16,580 bases of DNA. It comes from Hoskinsella mucinilytica (lineage in GTDB: Bacteria; Bacillota_I; Bacilli_A; Erysipelotrichales; Erysipelotrichaceae). The notes beneath the pieces were generated by a model, which saw only the letters and a program-made list of their open reading frames with translations, was not told the origin of the DNA and searched no databases. The position numbers were made by a program, and so were the translations under genes. Location: contig NZ_JBEQZJ010000059.1 of NCBI RefSeq assembly GCF_045223415.1, positions 1 through 16,580 of the forward strand, in the 5' to 3' direction. How positions within the stretch are numbered: position 1 is the stretch's first letter; the number at the start of each line of letters is the position of its first letter. Shown here in pieces: positions 1 to 7,091 of the stretch.

Positions 1-6
1 CAATCA

Positions 7-36
7 AAAACGCTGATTTATGTTACAGCGTTTTTT
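7..36 (-). terminator. intrinsic terminator after the SleC-like gene
   Basis: A perfect 9-bp stem (7-15 pairing with 26-34, arm AAAACGCTG) closes a 10-nt loop and has T runs on both strands. It lies 18 nt after the stop of the minus-strand SleC-like gene, so it should end that transcript. It could also work in the plus direction for whatever lies to the left. Confidence 0.85.
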
Positions 37-52
37 AGTTTCCGATTCTATT

Positions 53-1123
53 TTAAGAAACGATCGATACATAAACCTGATAAATGGTATCCCATGTTAC
101 CTGTCCTACCAATCCATCCTGTACCAAACCGAATTCTCTTTGAAATGCTTTGACAGAACGTTCTAAACCGGCACCGAATCGACTATCTACACTAACCGAA
201 GGAATGGATTCATATTCTTCAGCTACAATGGAAAGGAAATATTGTAGTTGCTGAACTTCAATTCCCACATCTCCACGGCGAAGCACCTTACCGGTCCATA
301 ACCCTGTAAAGTAACCCTCTAATCTTCCTAAACTACCCAATTCCGCAAGCTTACGAACAGCGACATAAATACGTGATATCATGTTCCATGTTGCTAAGCC
401 GACAATACCATCCACTGTCAGATTAAATTGACGCTGAAATACACGAACTGCATTTTCTGTTACACTGCCGAAGATACCATCAGGAGGATAGATCAATGGA
501 ATATTGGGATAATTCACTGCAATACCATTCAAAAGTTCCTGTATGATAAAAACCGATTGACCACTCGATCCTAACCGTAATGCATATCCAGGGTAAGATG
601 GAGTAATCGGTTGAACATTATCTGTTTCACGAAGCTGAATATTATCCCCATAATAGTATCGTATGATTCTCATAGAGTCATAACCTCGATTTGCCAGATC
701 CAAAGTTCCCCATTGTTTCATCCCCGGACATTGTGCAATTTTCCCATCACAATATTCCGCATAATATGGCTCCCGATAAAACGGTTTCTGTAAAAACTCT
801 CCAACTACCTCATCTACCACTTCCGCAATATTATCATAGATATTTCTTCCCTTTACAAAAGCCTGATCATATGCAGTTGAATTAGTGATATCAAAGCCAT
901 AACCTCTTCCTCGATACCATTCTGTATAAACACGATTCAAAACAAGTGACATCTGAGCCCATATATTAGCCCGTAATGCTTCATATGGCCAAGTCGGATA
1001 AATTTCCGAAGATGCAACATTTTTAAGATAATAAACAAAATCAACAGTTAGATTCTCTGCTGAAGCAGTAGGTCTTCCTAAATGTACAGTGATGGTAGTA
1101 GGAAGGATGACTTCCTCAAGCAT
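53..1123 (-). CDS. SleC-like spore cortex-lytic protein, catalytic/peptidoglycan-binding part (SpoIID-like domain plus two PG-binding domains)
   Basis: This 356-aa protein probably binds and cleaves spore cortex peptidoglycan. Residues about 24-160 resemble the SpoIID/SleC lytic transglycosylase region: NVASSEIYPTWP at 35-46, with E40 in the position of the SpoIID catalytic glutamate, then RVYTEWYRGRGY and YCDGK. Two PG_binding_1 repeats follow at about 183-256 (GSSGQSVFIIQELLN ... DGIFG) and 283-354 (RGDVGIEVQQLQ). There is no signal peptide, as expected for a protein made in the sporangium. In clostridial SleC these parts are fused to an N-terminal presequence; here that part is the separate upstream ORF at 1116-1529, whose stop overlaps this start in the sequence ATGCTTGA. 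A GAGGTGAG ribosome site sits just before the ATG, which supports translational coupling. SleC-type germination function is inferred from similarity; a paralogue acting elsewhere in spore formation is possible. Confidence 0.82.
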   Translation of the reverse strand: MLEEVILPTTITVHLGRPTASAENLTVDFVYYLKNVASSEIYPTWPYEALRANIWAQMSLVLNRVYTEWYRGRGYGFDITNSTAYDQAFVKGRNIYDNIAEVVDEVVGEFLQKPFYREPYYAEYCDGKIAQCPGMKQWGTLDLANRGYDSMRIIRYYYGDNIQLRETDNVQPITPSYPGYALRLGSSGQSVFIIQELLNGIAVNYPNIPLIYPPDGIFGSVTENAVRVFQRQFNLTVDGIVGLATWNMISRIYVAVRKLAELGSLGRLEGYFTGLWTGKVLRRGDVGIEVQQLQYFLSIVAEEYESIPSVSVDSRFGAGLERSVKAFQREFGLVQDGLVGQVTWDTIYQVYVSIVS

Positions 1124-1529
1124 CCTTACTCACCTCTTCTTTAAACAGTTTATGATCTTCAAAGATGATGACATTTCGTCTTTGAAATCCATCGACCGAG
1201 GTTTGCATTTGAACATATAAAGTGGATCCTACCTCGGGAAAAACCTGTACATTTCGTCTTTCCTCAATATCATAGCCATCTGCTGTTACTGCTACATGAT
1301 ATTGGGCATACGGTCTTTGGGTGCTTTGAATCTGGGAATAAGAAATATCGGGTGCTTCTAATTGAACGTCACCAAATCTACCAGATTCATCAGTACGTGC
1401 AGTAACAATGCAATTTTCTGGACTCATATCAGTATGATAAATCTGAATCAATGCATTCGAAACAGGTTGTTGATGCTCATTCGTTGCTTCGATGCGTAAA
1501 TATCCTTTCGTGATAAATACCACCTCCAT
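1116..1529 (-). CDS. SleC presequence-like protein (carboxypeptidase-regulatory/beta-sandwich fold)
   Basis: This small 137-aa protein reads like the N-terminal presequence of clostridial SleC: GYLRIEATNEHQQPVSNALI, then DESGRFGDVQLEAPDISYS, RPYAQYHVAVTADGYD and QVFPEVGS. The pattern suggests a carboxypeptidase-regulatory-like beta-sandwich. From family knowledge, the presequence of C. perfringens SleC is reported to be needed to make active enzyme, so a chaperone or inhibitor role toward the downstream protein is a fair inference. It overlaps the next gene by 8 nt including the stop. The start is uncertain. The ATG at 1527-1529 lies on top of the strongest ribosome site (GGAGGTG, 1521-1527), while the in-frame codon 6 nt after that site is ATC (1512-1514), which is also where SleC proteins begin by alignment from memory. 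Confidence 0.78.
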   Translation of the reverse strand: MEVVFITKGYLRIEATNEHQQPVSNALIQIYHTDMSPENCIVTARTDESGRFGDVQLEAPDISYSQIQSTQRPYAQYHVAVTADGYDIEERRNVQVFPEVGSTLYVQMQTSVDGFQRRNVIIFEDHKLFKEEVSKDA

Positions 1530-1667
1530 TTTAGCATATGTCCTGTTTTCTTTTCATCATGGGACATTTGACTAGCCTTTCGGTATGTTTTAAAAACTTT
1601 ATAAATAAACTTCAATCAAACATATGGTTTCTATTTTCATTGATCACTTCATACACATCCATCATTT

Positions 1668-2039
1668 TTATGATTCCTCATGTTCTTTATCGGAATATAG
1701 ACCATCATCAAGACGCCTGATAAATTCAAAAAAGGCAAAAATGATAGAAACGACTGTTAAGACGGATACAATTAATTGCGACATATTGGTCGCATATTCT
1801 GATTGAGAGGAATCAATAGCTCCAAGGATCAAAAAATAACTACACCACACCAAGCCTAGGATCAACAATAAAATCGTTATATATTTTAAAACAGTAGATA
1901 CTTTCTTTTGAAATCTTTTACTGGCATCGATACGTTTTTTCGTGTAGCTTTTCTTTTGACTCAGTTTGAGCGCACCGCAAAAAAAGCCTATCATTATACC
2001 GATGGATAATGCAACACTGAAATTATATAGAAACTGCAT
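1668..2039 (-). CDS. small three-helix membrane protein of unknown function
   Basis: I do not recognise this 123-aa family. It has three likely membrane helices at about residues 5-25, 52-72 and 86-106. A basic stretch of Lys and Arg lies between the first two, and the tail is charged and acidic (RRLDDGLYSDKEHEES). The positive-inside rule would place the 26-50 loop in the cytoplasm. The start is well supported by GAGAGGAG seven nt upstream of the ATG. It begins 31 nt after the stop of the diguanylate cyclase gene with no terminator between, so the two are probably co-transcribed. A link to cyclic-di-GMP signalling is only a guess from position. Confidence 0.65.
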   Translation of the reverse strand: MQFLYNFSVALSIGIMIGFFCGALKLSQKKSYTKKRIDASKRFQKKVSTVLKYITILLLILGLVWCSYFLILGAIDSSQSEYATNMSQLIVSVLTVVSIIFAFFEFIRRLDDGLYSDKEHEES

Positions 2040-2070
2040 AAGGATGCTCCTCTCTCATAAACAAAGATAA

Positions 2071-4560
2071 TCAAAGAATCTCAGGTAGCCTTTCTACATA
2101 AAGATAAGCGCATTTTCCATCCCATTGAATAGGAAGTTTGTGAAAATGATGATCATCTATATGATAACGATCCCCGATCTTACATTCCGGACAACATTCT
2201 TGAAACGGCTGATTTAGATACAATACTTGTTGCTCATCCTTTGATAAAACACAGATACATTCGCCTAAATAATTTAAAATTGTTTGATATCGTTCTAATT
2301 CAATATTTGCTCGTTTCATTTTTTTACGTTGTAAAAAGGTGGATAAAATCTGAGAAATCAAGGATAACGTTGTTACTTCCTCTTGTGTCCATAATCGCAA
2401 TCCACTACATTCATCAAAGCCTACAAAACCCCTGAATTTGCTTTCATCCCAGAATGCACATTGTAAGGTAGAATGAATACCTTGTTGAGATAACAATTCT
2501 TCTTGTTCAGGTTTTAAGGTATGAATATCTCGACAATAAAAGATATCATCATCTCCAAAAAGTTTTTCATAATCTCCATAAGCACGATAATCACAATTCT
2601 GTAGATGATGAATTTCAGGTGTAACTCCCTCATTGCACCATTCATACGTATTTGAGGTATATAATCCATCTTCTGAATTTTCAAACACGTATGCTCTGCT
2701 TACATCATATTGTCTACCGACTATTTCAAGAACAGAATTCATTGCCTTGTCGATATCCTTTGCTTCATATAAGGTACGAAAAACATAACGAGTCAAATTA
2801 TCACAACAAGAATCATAACGTTTTTCTGATTCTATAGTTGTTCTATAAGATATATATTTGATGTTTTTGGCTTCTCGGAACACATCGGAATCATAAATGA
2901 TATAGCTGTTTTTTCCTTGACTCTTCGCTTGATACAATGCCTGATCCGCTTTTACATATAAGTCTTTGAATGACGAACCATCCTCTGGATAGATAGCAAT
3001 ACCGATACTGCAGGTTACCGATACTGGACTTTTCTCAGTTTCAAATAAATGTCGAAACATGTTGATAAGATCTGTTGCTTTTTTCTTTACGTCATCTAAT
3101 GATTGAATATCTTTCATGAAGACCGTAAACTCATCGCCACCTATTCTTCCCACAACATCTGTATCACGCATGATTTTTTTCATTCCCGTTGCCATTTCAG
3201 CTAATACCATATCTCCGATCATATGCCCCTTGGTATCATTGATTCTTTTAAAATCATCGGTATCAATCATAAACAATGCTGCAACAGCATCCTTATGTTC
3301 TTCTATATATTCCTTTATTTGTCGTTCTACTTCTGATCGATTATAAATACCTGTTAATGCATCTTTTTCAGCAATATGTCGCAAGTTTTCCATTTTCTTA
3401 CGCTCAGCTGTGATATCCAATCCAATACTGTATAAAGATGGTATCCCATCCCAACTATCTTCTTCGCTCACATAGCACAAGGTAACGGTCCATATCCGCT
3501 CTTCTTTGGAACGTGTATATGCACGTACTTCCAATACTGCATTTTCTCCGGTTTTTTTCATTTTCTTTGCTACTTCGCTTGCTCGTTTATAATCATCAGG
3601 ATGCATATAATTACAACGATTATGTACTTCATTTTCAAATTGTTCCTTTGTATACCCTAACATAGATAAAAAGATATCATTATACCAAATTACACAACGA
3701 TGATCATGTGCGTGAATTCTCACCATACCGGCAGGAATGGTTTTTAAAATAACATCTCTTTCTTGATCCTTTTTTGTTTTTTGATATGTTTTATGATACA
3801 TATCGTAGGATAATTCTAATCTAGCTCTATGTTCCTTCCAATAGATCATTCTGTCTTTGATCATAAATGTTCTTTTAAGATAGGGGTTATAAAACTCCCA
3901 TTCATAGGTTTCATTATACAAAAGTTGTTCATTTGTACAGAATGGACATGGGCTTGTTCTTCCTTGAATAACCTCGTAACACTTTTTTCCTAACAATTGA
4001 TCTTTGCTAGTTTGAAGAGTATCACAAAGTTTCTTGTTCAAATACAATAATTCATAAGTATCCATATCACTGATATAAACATTTGCGACAGATTCAGATA
4101 AGATCCATTCTAAATTTTGTAATCGATTTCTTTCATTTTGATAAAGTTCTCCTTGTCGAAGGATGATTTCATTGATATCAGTATATACAATATAAACAAA
4201 AGGAACTTCATTTTCTTGTTCTAGAAAAGAAGCTACTACCTTTACCCACATCGCACCTTTTGGATGTATTGGCAATTGTATCACATAAGATGCATTTTGT
4301 TCTTGTTTTCGATAAGCATTACAAAAAAAACACATCATTGGCTTAAAATCATATAAATAGGCATCCCCATATGCTTTCAGACTTGTAAATCGTTCTAAAT
4401 AACTATGACTTGTAAAACCAGTCATTTGATAAAAAGCATCATTTCCCCAACAAATGGTGAATGATTCATCCATGATATGCTTTGTTATGGCGACTCCCAT
4501 TTGTTTCATCATTTCTTCAAACCCTTGATTTGCTTCCTTTTGTTCTTTGTCCATCATCAT
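2071..4560 (-). CDS. PAS-GGDEF-GAF diguanylate cyclase, multi-sensor
   Basis: This 829-aa soluble protein should make cyclic di-GMP from two GTP in response to signals bound by its sensor domains. No transmembrane helix is visible. The order is a PAS-like domain (about 10-130), a second PAS-like domain (about 150-245), a PAS/PAC domain (about 270-388, ending in GLDITAERKK), GGDEF (about 395-555), a GAF-like domain (about 575-745) and a short PAS-like tail (about 755-829). The active-site loop GGDEF is intact at 474-478, with DTDDFKRIND at 433-442. The inhibitory I-site RDTD lies at 465-468, five residues before GGDEF, so product feedback is expected. There is no EAL or HD-GYP domain. Cysteine pairs occur in three sensor parts: CFFC (77-80), CPFC (205-208) and CCPEC (789-793). 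Three ATGs stand in a row; the GGGAG site favours the second or third. Confidence 0.93.
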   Translation of the reverse strand: MMMDKEQKEANQGFEEMMKQMGVAITKHIMDESFTICWGNDAFYQMTGFTSHSYLERFTSLKAYGDAYLYDFKPMMCFFCNAYRKQEQNASYVIQLPIHPKGAMWVKVVASFLEQENEVPFVYIVYTDINEIILRQGELYQNERNRLQNLEWILSESVANVYISDMDTYELLYLNKKLCDTLQTSKDQLLGKKCYEVIQGRTSPCPFCTNEQLLYNETYEWEFYNPYLKRTFMIKDRMIYWKEHRARLELSYDMYHKTYQKTKKDQERDVILKTIPAGMVRIHAHDHRCVIWYNDIFLSMLGYTKEQFENEVHNRCNYMHPDDYKRASEVAKKMKKTGENAVLEVRAYTRSKEERIWTVTLCYVSEEDSWDGIPSLYSIGLDITAERKKMENLRHIAEKDALTGIYNRSEVERQIKEYIEEHKDAVAALFMIDTDDFKRINDTKGHMIGDMVLAEMATGMKKIMRDTDVVGRIGGDEFTVFMKDIQSLDDVKKKATDLINMFRHLFETEKSPVSVTCSIGIAIYPEDGSSFKDLYVKADQALYQAKSQGKNSYIIYDSDVFREAKNIKYISYRTTIESEKRYDSCCDNLTRYVFRTLYEAKDIDKAMNSVLEIVGRQYDVSRAYVFENSEDGLYTSNTYEWCNEGVTPEIHHLQNCDYRAYGDYEKLFGDDDIFYCRDIHTLKPEQEELLSQQGIHSTLQCAFWDESKFRGFVGFDECSGLRLWTQEEVTTLSLISQILSTFLQRKKMKRANIELERYQTILNYLGECICVLSKDEQQVLYLNQPFQECCPECKIGDRYHIDDHHFHKLPIQWDGKCAYLYVERLPEIL

Positions 4561-4585
4561 TTCTCCCGTTGTATTTCATCTCGTT

Positions 4586-4614
4586 ATTATATTTATTTTA
4601 TCATAGAATGTAAA
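4586..4614 (-). promoter_or_regulatory. sigma-A-type promoter of the diguanylate cyclase gene
   Basis: On the minus strand, TTTACA (4609-4614) and TATAAT (4586-4591) are separated by exactly 17 nt. Transcription should start near 4579, about 20 nt before the ATG cluster. Confidence 0.7.
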
Positions 4615-4653
4615 GAAAGCCCAACAACAACAATAAAAGATTTCCTAATATAA

Positions 4654-4697
4654 GAAAAGGAAGGTATTTAGATATACAAAATCCAATTCCTTCCTCT
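4654..4697 (-). terminator. possible terminator after the 117-aa Cys-rich gene
   Basis: GGAAGG (4659-4664) pairs with CCTTCC (4689-4694) across a long AT-rich loop, and a short T-rich stretch follows on the minus strand. The T tract is weak, so some read-through toward the cyclase gene is possible. Confidence 0.45.
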
Positions 4698-4709
4698 TTA
4701 TTTCTTATG

Positions 4710-5063
4710 TTATGCTTTTTCTTTTAACGCAAGAATTTCTGCTACCAATGCACAAGCAGGACAATCACAGAAACTTGCCCCTTTCGCTTTGATACTTTCA
4801 GCGTGTTCTTCAATCTTTTTAGCTGTTTCTGCGCCAAAATAATGGATACCATCTTCTGATTTTGCCAAAGCAATCAACTCATCGATTGGTACGATATTTT
4901 CTTCTAGTACCTTAAAATAAGTCTCGCTCACGTTCGCTTCTTGGTCACTTCCTATCGCATCTAACCAATTTTGTGCAGCCTCTTTTACCGCATCACAACA
5001 GGTGGATGCATTCATCAATGCCTTTGTCTTTTCTACCATGATTTCACATACGTCTTTATTCAT
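4710..5063 (-). CDS. small soluble Cys-rich protein, conserved hypothetical (often auto-labelled 'Hsp90')
   Basis: This 117-aa protein belongs to a small family that I recall from gut Firmicutes, sometimes named 'molecular chaperone Hsp90' by automatic pipelines. Nothing in it resembles the Hsp90 ATPase, so that name should not be trusted. It is mostly helical and soluble. It has a Cys-Cys pair near residue 22 (MNASTCCDAV) and a C-terminal CDCPAC cluster (about 99-104), plus one Cys near the N-terminus. Together these could bind a metal or a metal cluster, but that is inference. The ATG at 5061-5063 is preceded directly by an in-frame TTG (5064-5066). The AGAGAGG site is 10 nt from the ATG and 7 nt from the TTG, so TTG initiation is possible. 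It appears to be a single-gene unit with its own promoter. Confidence 0.7.
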   Translation of the reverse strand: MNKDVCEIMVEKTKALMNASTCCDAVKEAAQNWLDAIGSDQEANVSETYFKVLEENIVPIDELIALAKSEDGIHYFGAETAKKIEEHAESIKAKGASFCDCPACALVAEILALKEKA

Positions 5064-5093
5064 CAAAGGAATACCTCTCTTTCTTCTAAAGAT

Positions 5094-5122
5094 ATAGTAT
5101 CATAATACCATCATCCTTACAA
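5094..5122 (-). promoter_or_regulatory. likely promoter of the 117-aa Cys-rich gene
   Basis: On the minus strand, TTGTAA (5117-5122) and TACTAT (5094-5099) are 17 nt apart, and the gene begins about 30 nt downstream. Both hexamers differ from consensus, so confidence is moderate. Confidence 0.5.
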
Positions 5123-5166
5123 TCCGGTATCTATCCGTAAAAGCATACTTTATAACTACTCACATG

Positions 5167-6489
5167 TTATATCTTATTTTTGTTATATGCGAAAGAGTGT
5201 TTAGTCCTAGGAAACTGAATACTAAGGCAAGTAATGATGAATAAGGCAAAGGAATAAAAGGAATAGGGAAGAATTTCAGTTGGTGCGATTCCCGTAAAAG
5301 AGGACATCATCAAAACCCCTCCATCATGAGGTAGTATAGATAAACATACACAGGCAAATATATCCAATATACTTGCTAGCCGTTTTGGTTCTATTTGATA
5401 GGTCTTACCTATATCTTTTGCGATAGGGGCACAAATCATAATAGCTAACGTATTATTCATCAAGGCCGCAGATAAAAGTCCGGACAAAAAACCTATGCCA
5501 TATTCCGCATGCTTTTGTTTTTTCACTTTGGAAAGAGATATCTGTATCAACCATTCTACTCCACCATAAAACCTAATTAAACCGATGATGCCTGAAATCA
5601 GAATTGCGACCATAGAAATAGAGAATACCTGTTCCATACCTGTGGATATCGCTTCTATCCACATCATGATATCTACTCCAACATAGAATACACCGATCAC
5701 TGCAGTGGAAAATATCCCAATCAAAAGAACTAGTATCACATTGACACCACATAGTGCTGTTACGAATACGATCAAATATGGAAGGATCAAAATGATATCA
5801 AAGCTTCCGATTTCCTGTATCGTTGCACTCCTACCAAATAGCGAAAATAAGAAACAAGCGATGATGGCAGCAGGTAAAGCAAGTAGAAAATTTGCTTGAA
5901 ATTTATCTTTCATCTTAGCTCCTACACCTTGCGTTGCGGAAATCGTCGTATCTGATATCAATGATAAATTATCGCCAAATTATGCTCCACCGATAACTGC
6001 AGCACAGGTCATTGGTAAAGATAATCCTGCTCCTTGTGCAACACTTGCCGCAACCGGTCCAATCGCCGCAATCGTGCCCATAGATGTTCCTATTGCAGTT
6101 GATATACCACAAGATAGTAAGAAAATACCAGGAACTAGCAATACATCCGGAATATAAGTCAAACCTAGATTTACAAGGGACTGTTTTCCACCAATAAATT
6201 GCGTTGTGCTTTGAAAGGCACCAGCTAAAAGATAGATCAATACGATCATCATAACACCTGATGCACCCGCATGTTTAGAAAACACATCTGCTTTTTTTGA
6301 TAAAGGTATATTTGGTGCCATGAATAGACCTACGCTGATAGCAAACAATAAAGCTGAAAAACGAGAAAATTGATCAAAGGGCTGTGGTACCTTCCAATAA
6401 GTGAAGAGTAGACCAGATCCAACATAAAGTATCAAAAACACGATGAACGGCAAAAAGGCCCACCCTTTCAAATCTAATCGTTTTTCCAT
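5167..6489 (-). pseudogene. NhaC-family Na+/H+ antiporter interrupted by one in-frame TAA
   Basis: Read through one stop, this frame encodes a polytopic membrane protein of about 440 residues, normal for NhaC-type sodium/proton antiporters. The start at 6489 is well supported by GGAG eight nt upstream. The first 169 codons end at AAVIGGA; codon 170 is TAA (5980-5982); the same frame continues with FGDNLSLISDTT. In intact relatives the residue at 170 is usually an aromatic just before the GDxxSxISDTT signature, so a Tyr codon changed by one base explains the stop. The signature belongs to the conserved transport core, so the 169-residue product should be inactive. A TTG at 5959-5961 could in theory restart translation but has no ribosome site at a usable distance. 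Alternatives are a sequencing error or very recent inactivation, since no other lesion is present. Confidence 0.85.
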
Positions 6490-6700
6490 TTTACCAACTC
6501 CATTTCAGTTTTTTACTGTACCATAGCAATTAGAAAAACGCCATTTTTATGCTTATAGAAAAATAAGGAAATCTTTGGTTATGGTTACATCTTTTACACC
6601 TACATAACTCTACCAAGGCAACTCTCATAGCTTTTAGCAATGATTCTTAAAAATATAGATACTTATTTTGTACAAGTTTTCTAATTTTATTCTACTTTCA

Positions 6701-6729
6701 TTGACATACTCGATTATCGAGTATATAAT
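6701..6729 (+). promoter_or_regulatory. consensus promoter of the padR operon
   Basis: TTGACA (6701-6706) and TATAAT (6724-6729) both match consensus exactly with an ideal 17-nt spacer. Transcription should start near 6736. Such a strong promoter makes sense if it is normally held off by a repressor. Confidence 0.9.
6707..6723 (+). promoter_or_regulatory. operator 1: palindrome filling the promoter spacer
   Basis: TACTCGATTATCGAGTA is a perfect inverted repeat with 8-bp arms around one central base. It occupies exactly the 17 nt between the -35 and -10 boxes. A bound dimer would block RNA polymerase. The adjacent PadR protein is the obvious candidate binder, by inference. Confidence 0.85.
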
Positions 6730-6740
6730 CGTTACATAAA

Positions 6741-6753
6741 CTCGATAATCGAG
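6741..6753 (+). promoter_or_regulatory. operator 2: second copy of the palindrome in the leader
   Basis: CTCGATAATCGAG repeats the core of operator 1 as a perfect 6-bp-arm palindrome at about +6 to +18. The two centres are 32 bp apart, close to three helical turns, so two dimers could bind the same face. The AGGAGG ribosome site (6757-6762) follows after three bases. Confidence 0.82.
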
Positions 6754-6770
6754 AATAGGAGGTTATCAAT

Positions 6771-7091
6771 ATGGCAAGAGCAAAATTTCGAACGCTTACT
6801 GAGCAAATGTTTTACGCTTTGCTATGTTTGAAAGATGAGTGCTATGGTATGGATATTCTTGAACGTGTTCCGGCAATGACCAACCATCGTGTTCATATTG
6901 GTTCTGGAACACTATACACCTTGTTAGAACAATTTTTAGAGGCTGATATGATTCAAGAAACAAAAGTAGAAGGTCGCCGACGAAGCTACATTCTCACAGA
7001 TAAAGGATTAGATATGTTAGACAAAGAACGTATCCGTATCGAAGCACAATTGGCGGACTATAACGCAATTATGAAGGAGGACACCAAATGA
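6771..7091 (+). CDS. PadR-family transcriptional regulator, short type
   Basis: This 106-aa protein is one winged helix-turn-helix of the PadR family with no large effector domain. Characteristic parts are EQMFYALLCLKDECYGMDI at about 11-29, GSGTLYTLLEQFLEADMI at about 44-61, and the wing EGRRRSYILTDKG at about 66-78. A charged C-terminal helix serves for dimerisation. The start has a strong AGGAGG eight nt upstream. It shares a 4-bp ATGA overlap with the DUF2812 gene, so the pair is translationally coupled. Two near-identical palindromes in its promoter suggest autorepression. PadR genes next to DUF2812 membrane proteins are a recurrent arrangement in Firmicutes, but the inducing signal is generally unknown. 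Confidence 0.9.
   Translation: MARAKFRTLTEQMFYALLCLKDECYGMDILERVPAMTNHRVHIGSGTLYTLLEQFLEADMIQETKVEGRRRSYILTDKGLDMLDKERIRIEAQLADYNAIMKEDTK

Noticed and set aside
5167..5961. Second half of the antiporter as an independent gene starting at TTG
   Set aside because: It starts in mid-signature with no ribosome site at a usable distance and is in the same frame as the first half; it is better seen as one interrupted gene.
6490..6700. Possible riboswitch or small RNA upstream of the antiporter
   Set aside because: I looked for a conserved fold or terminator-like hairpin and a clear minus-strand promoter and found none; the stretch is only AT-rich.
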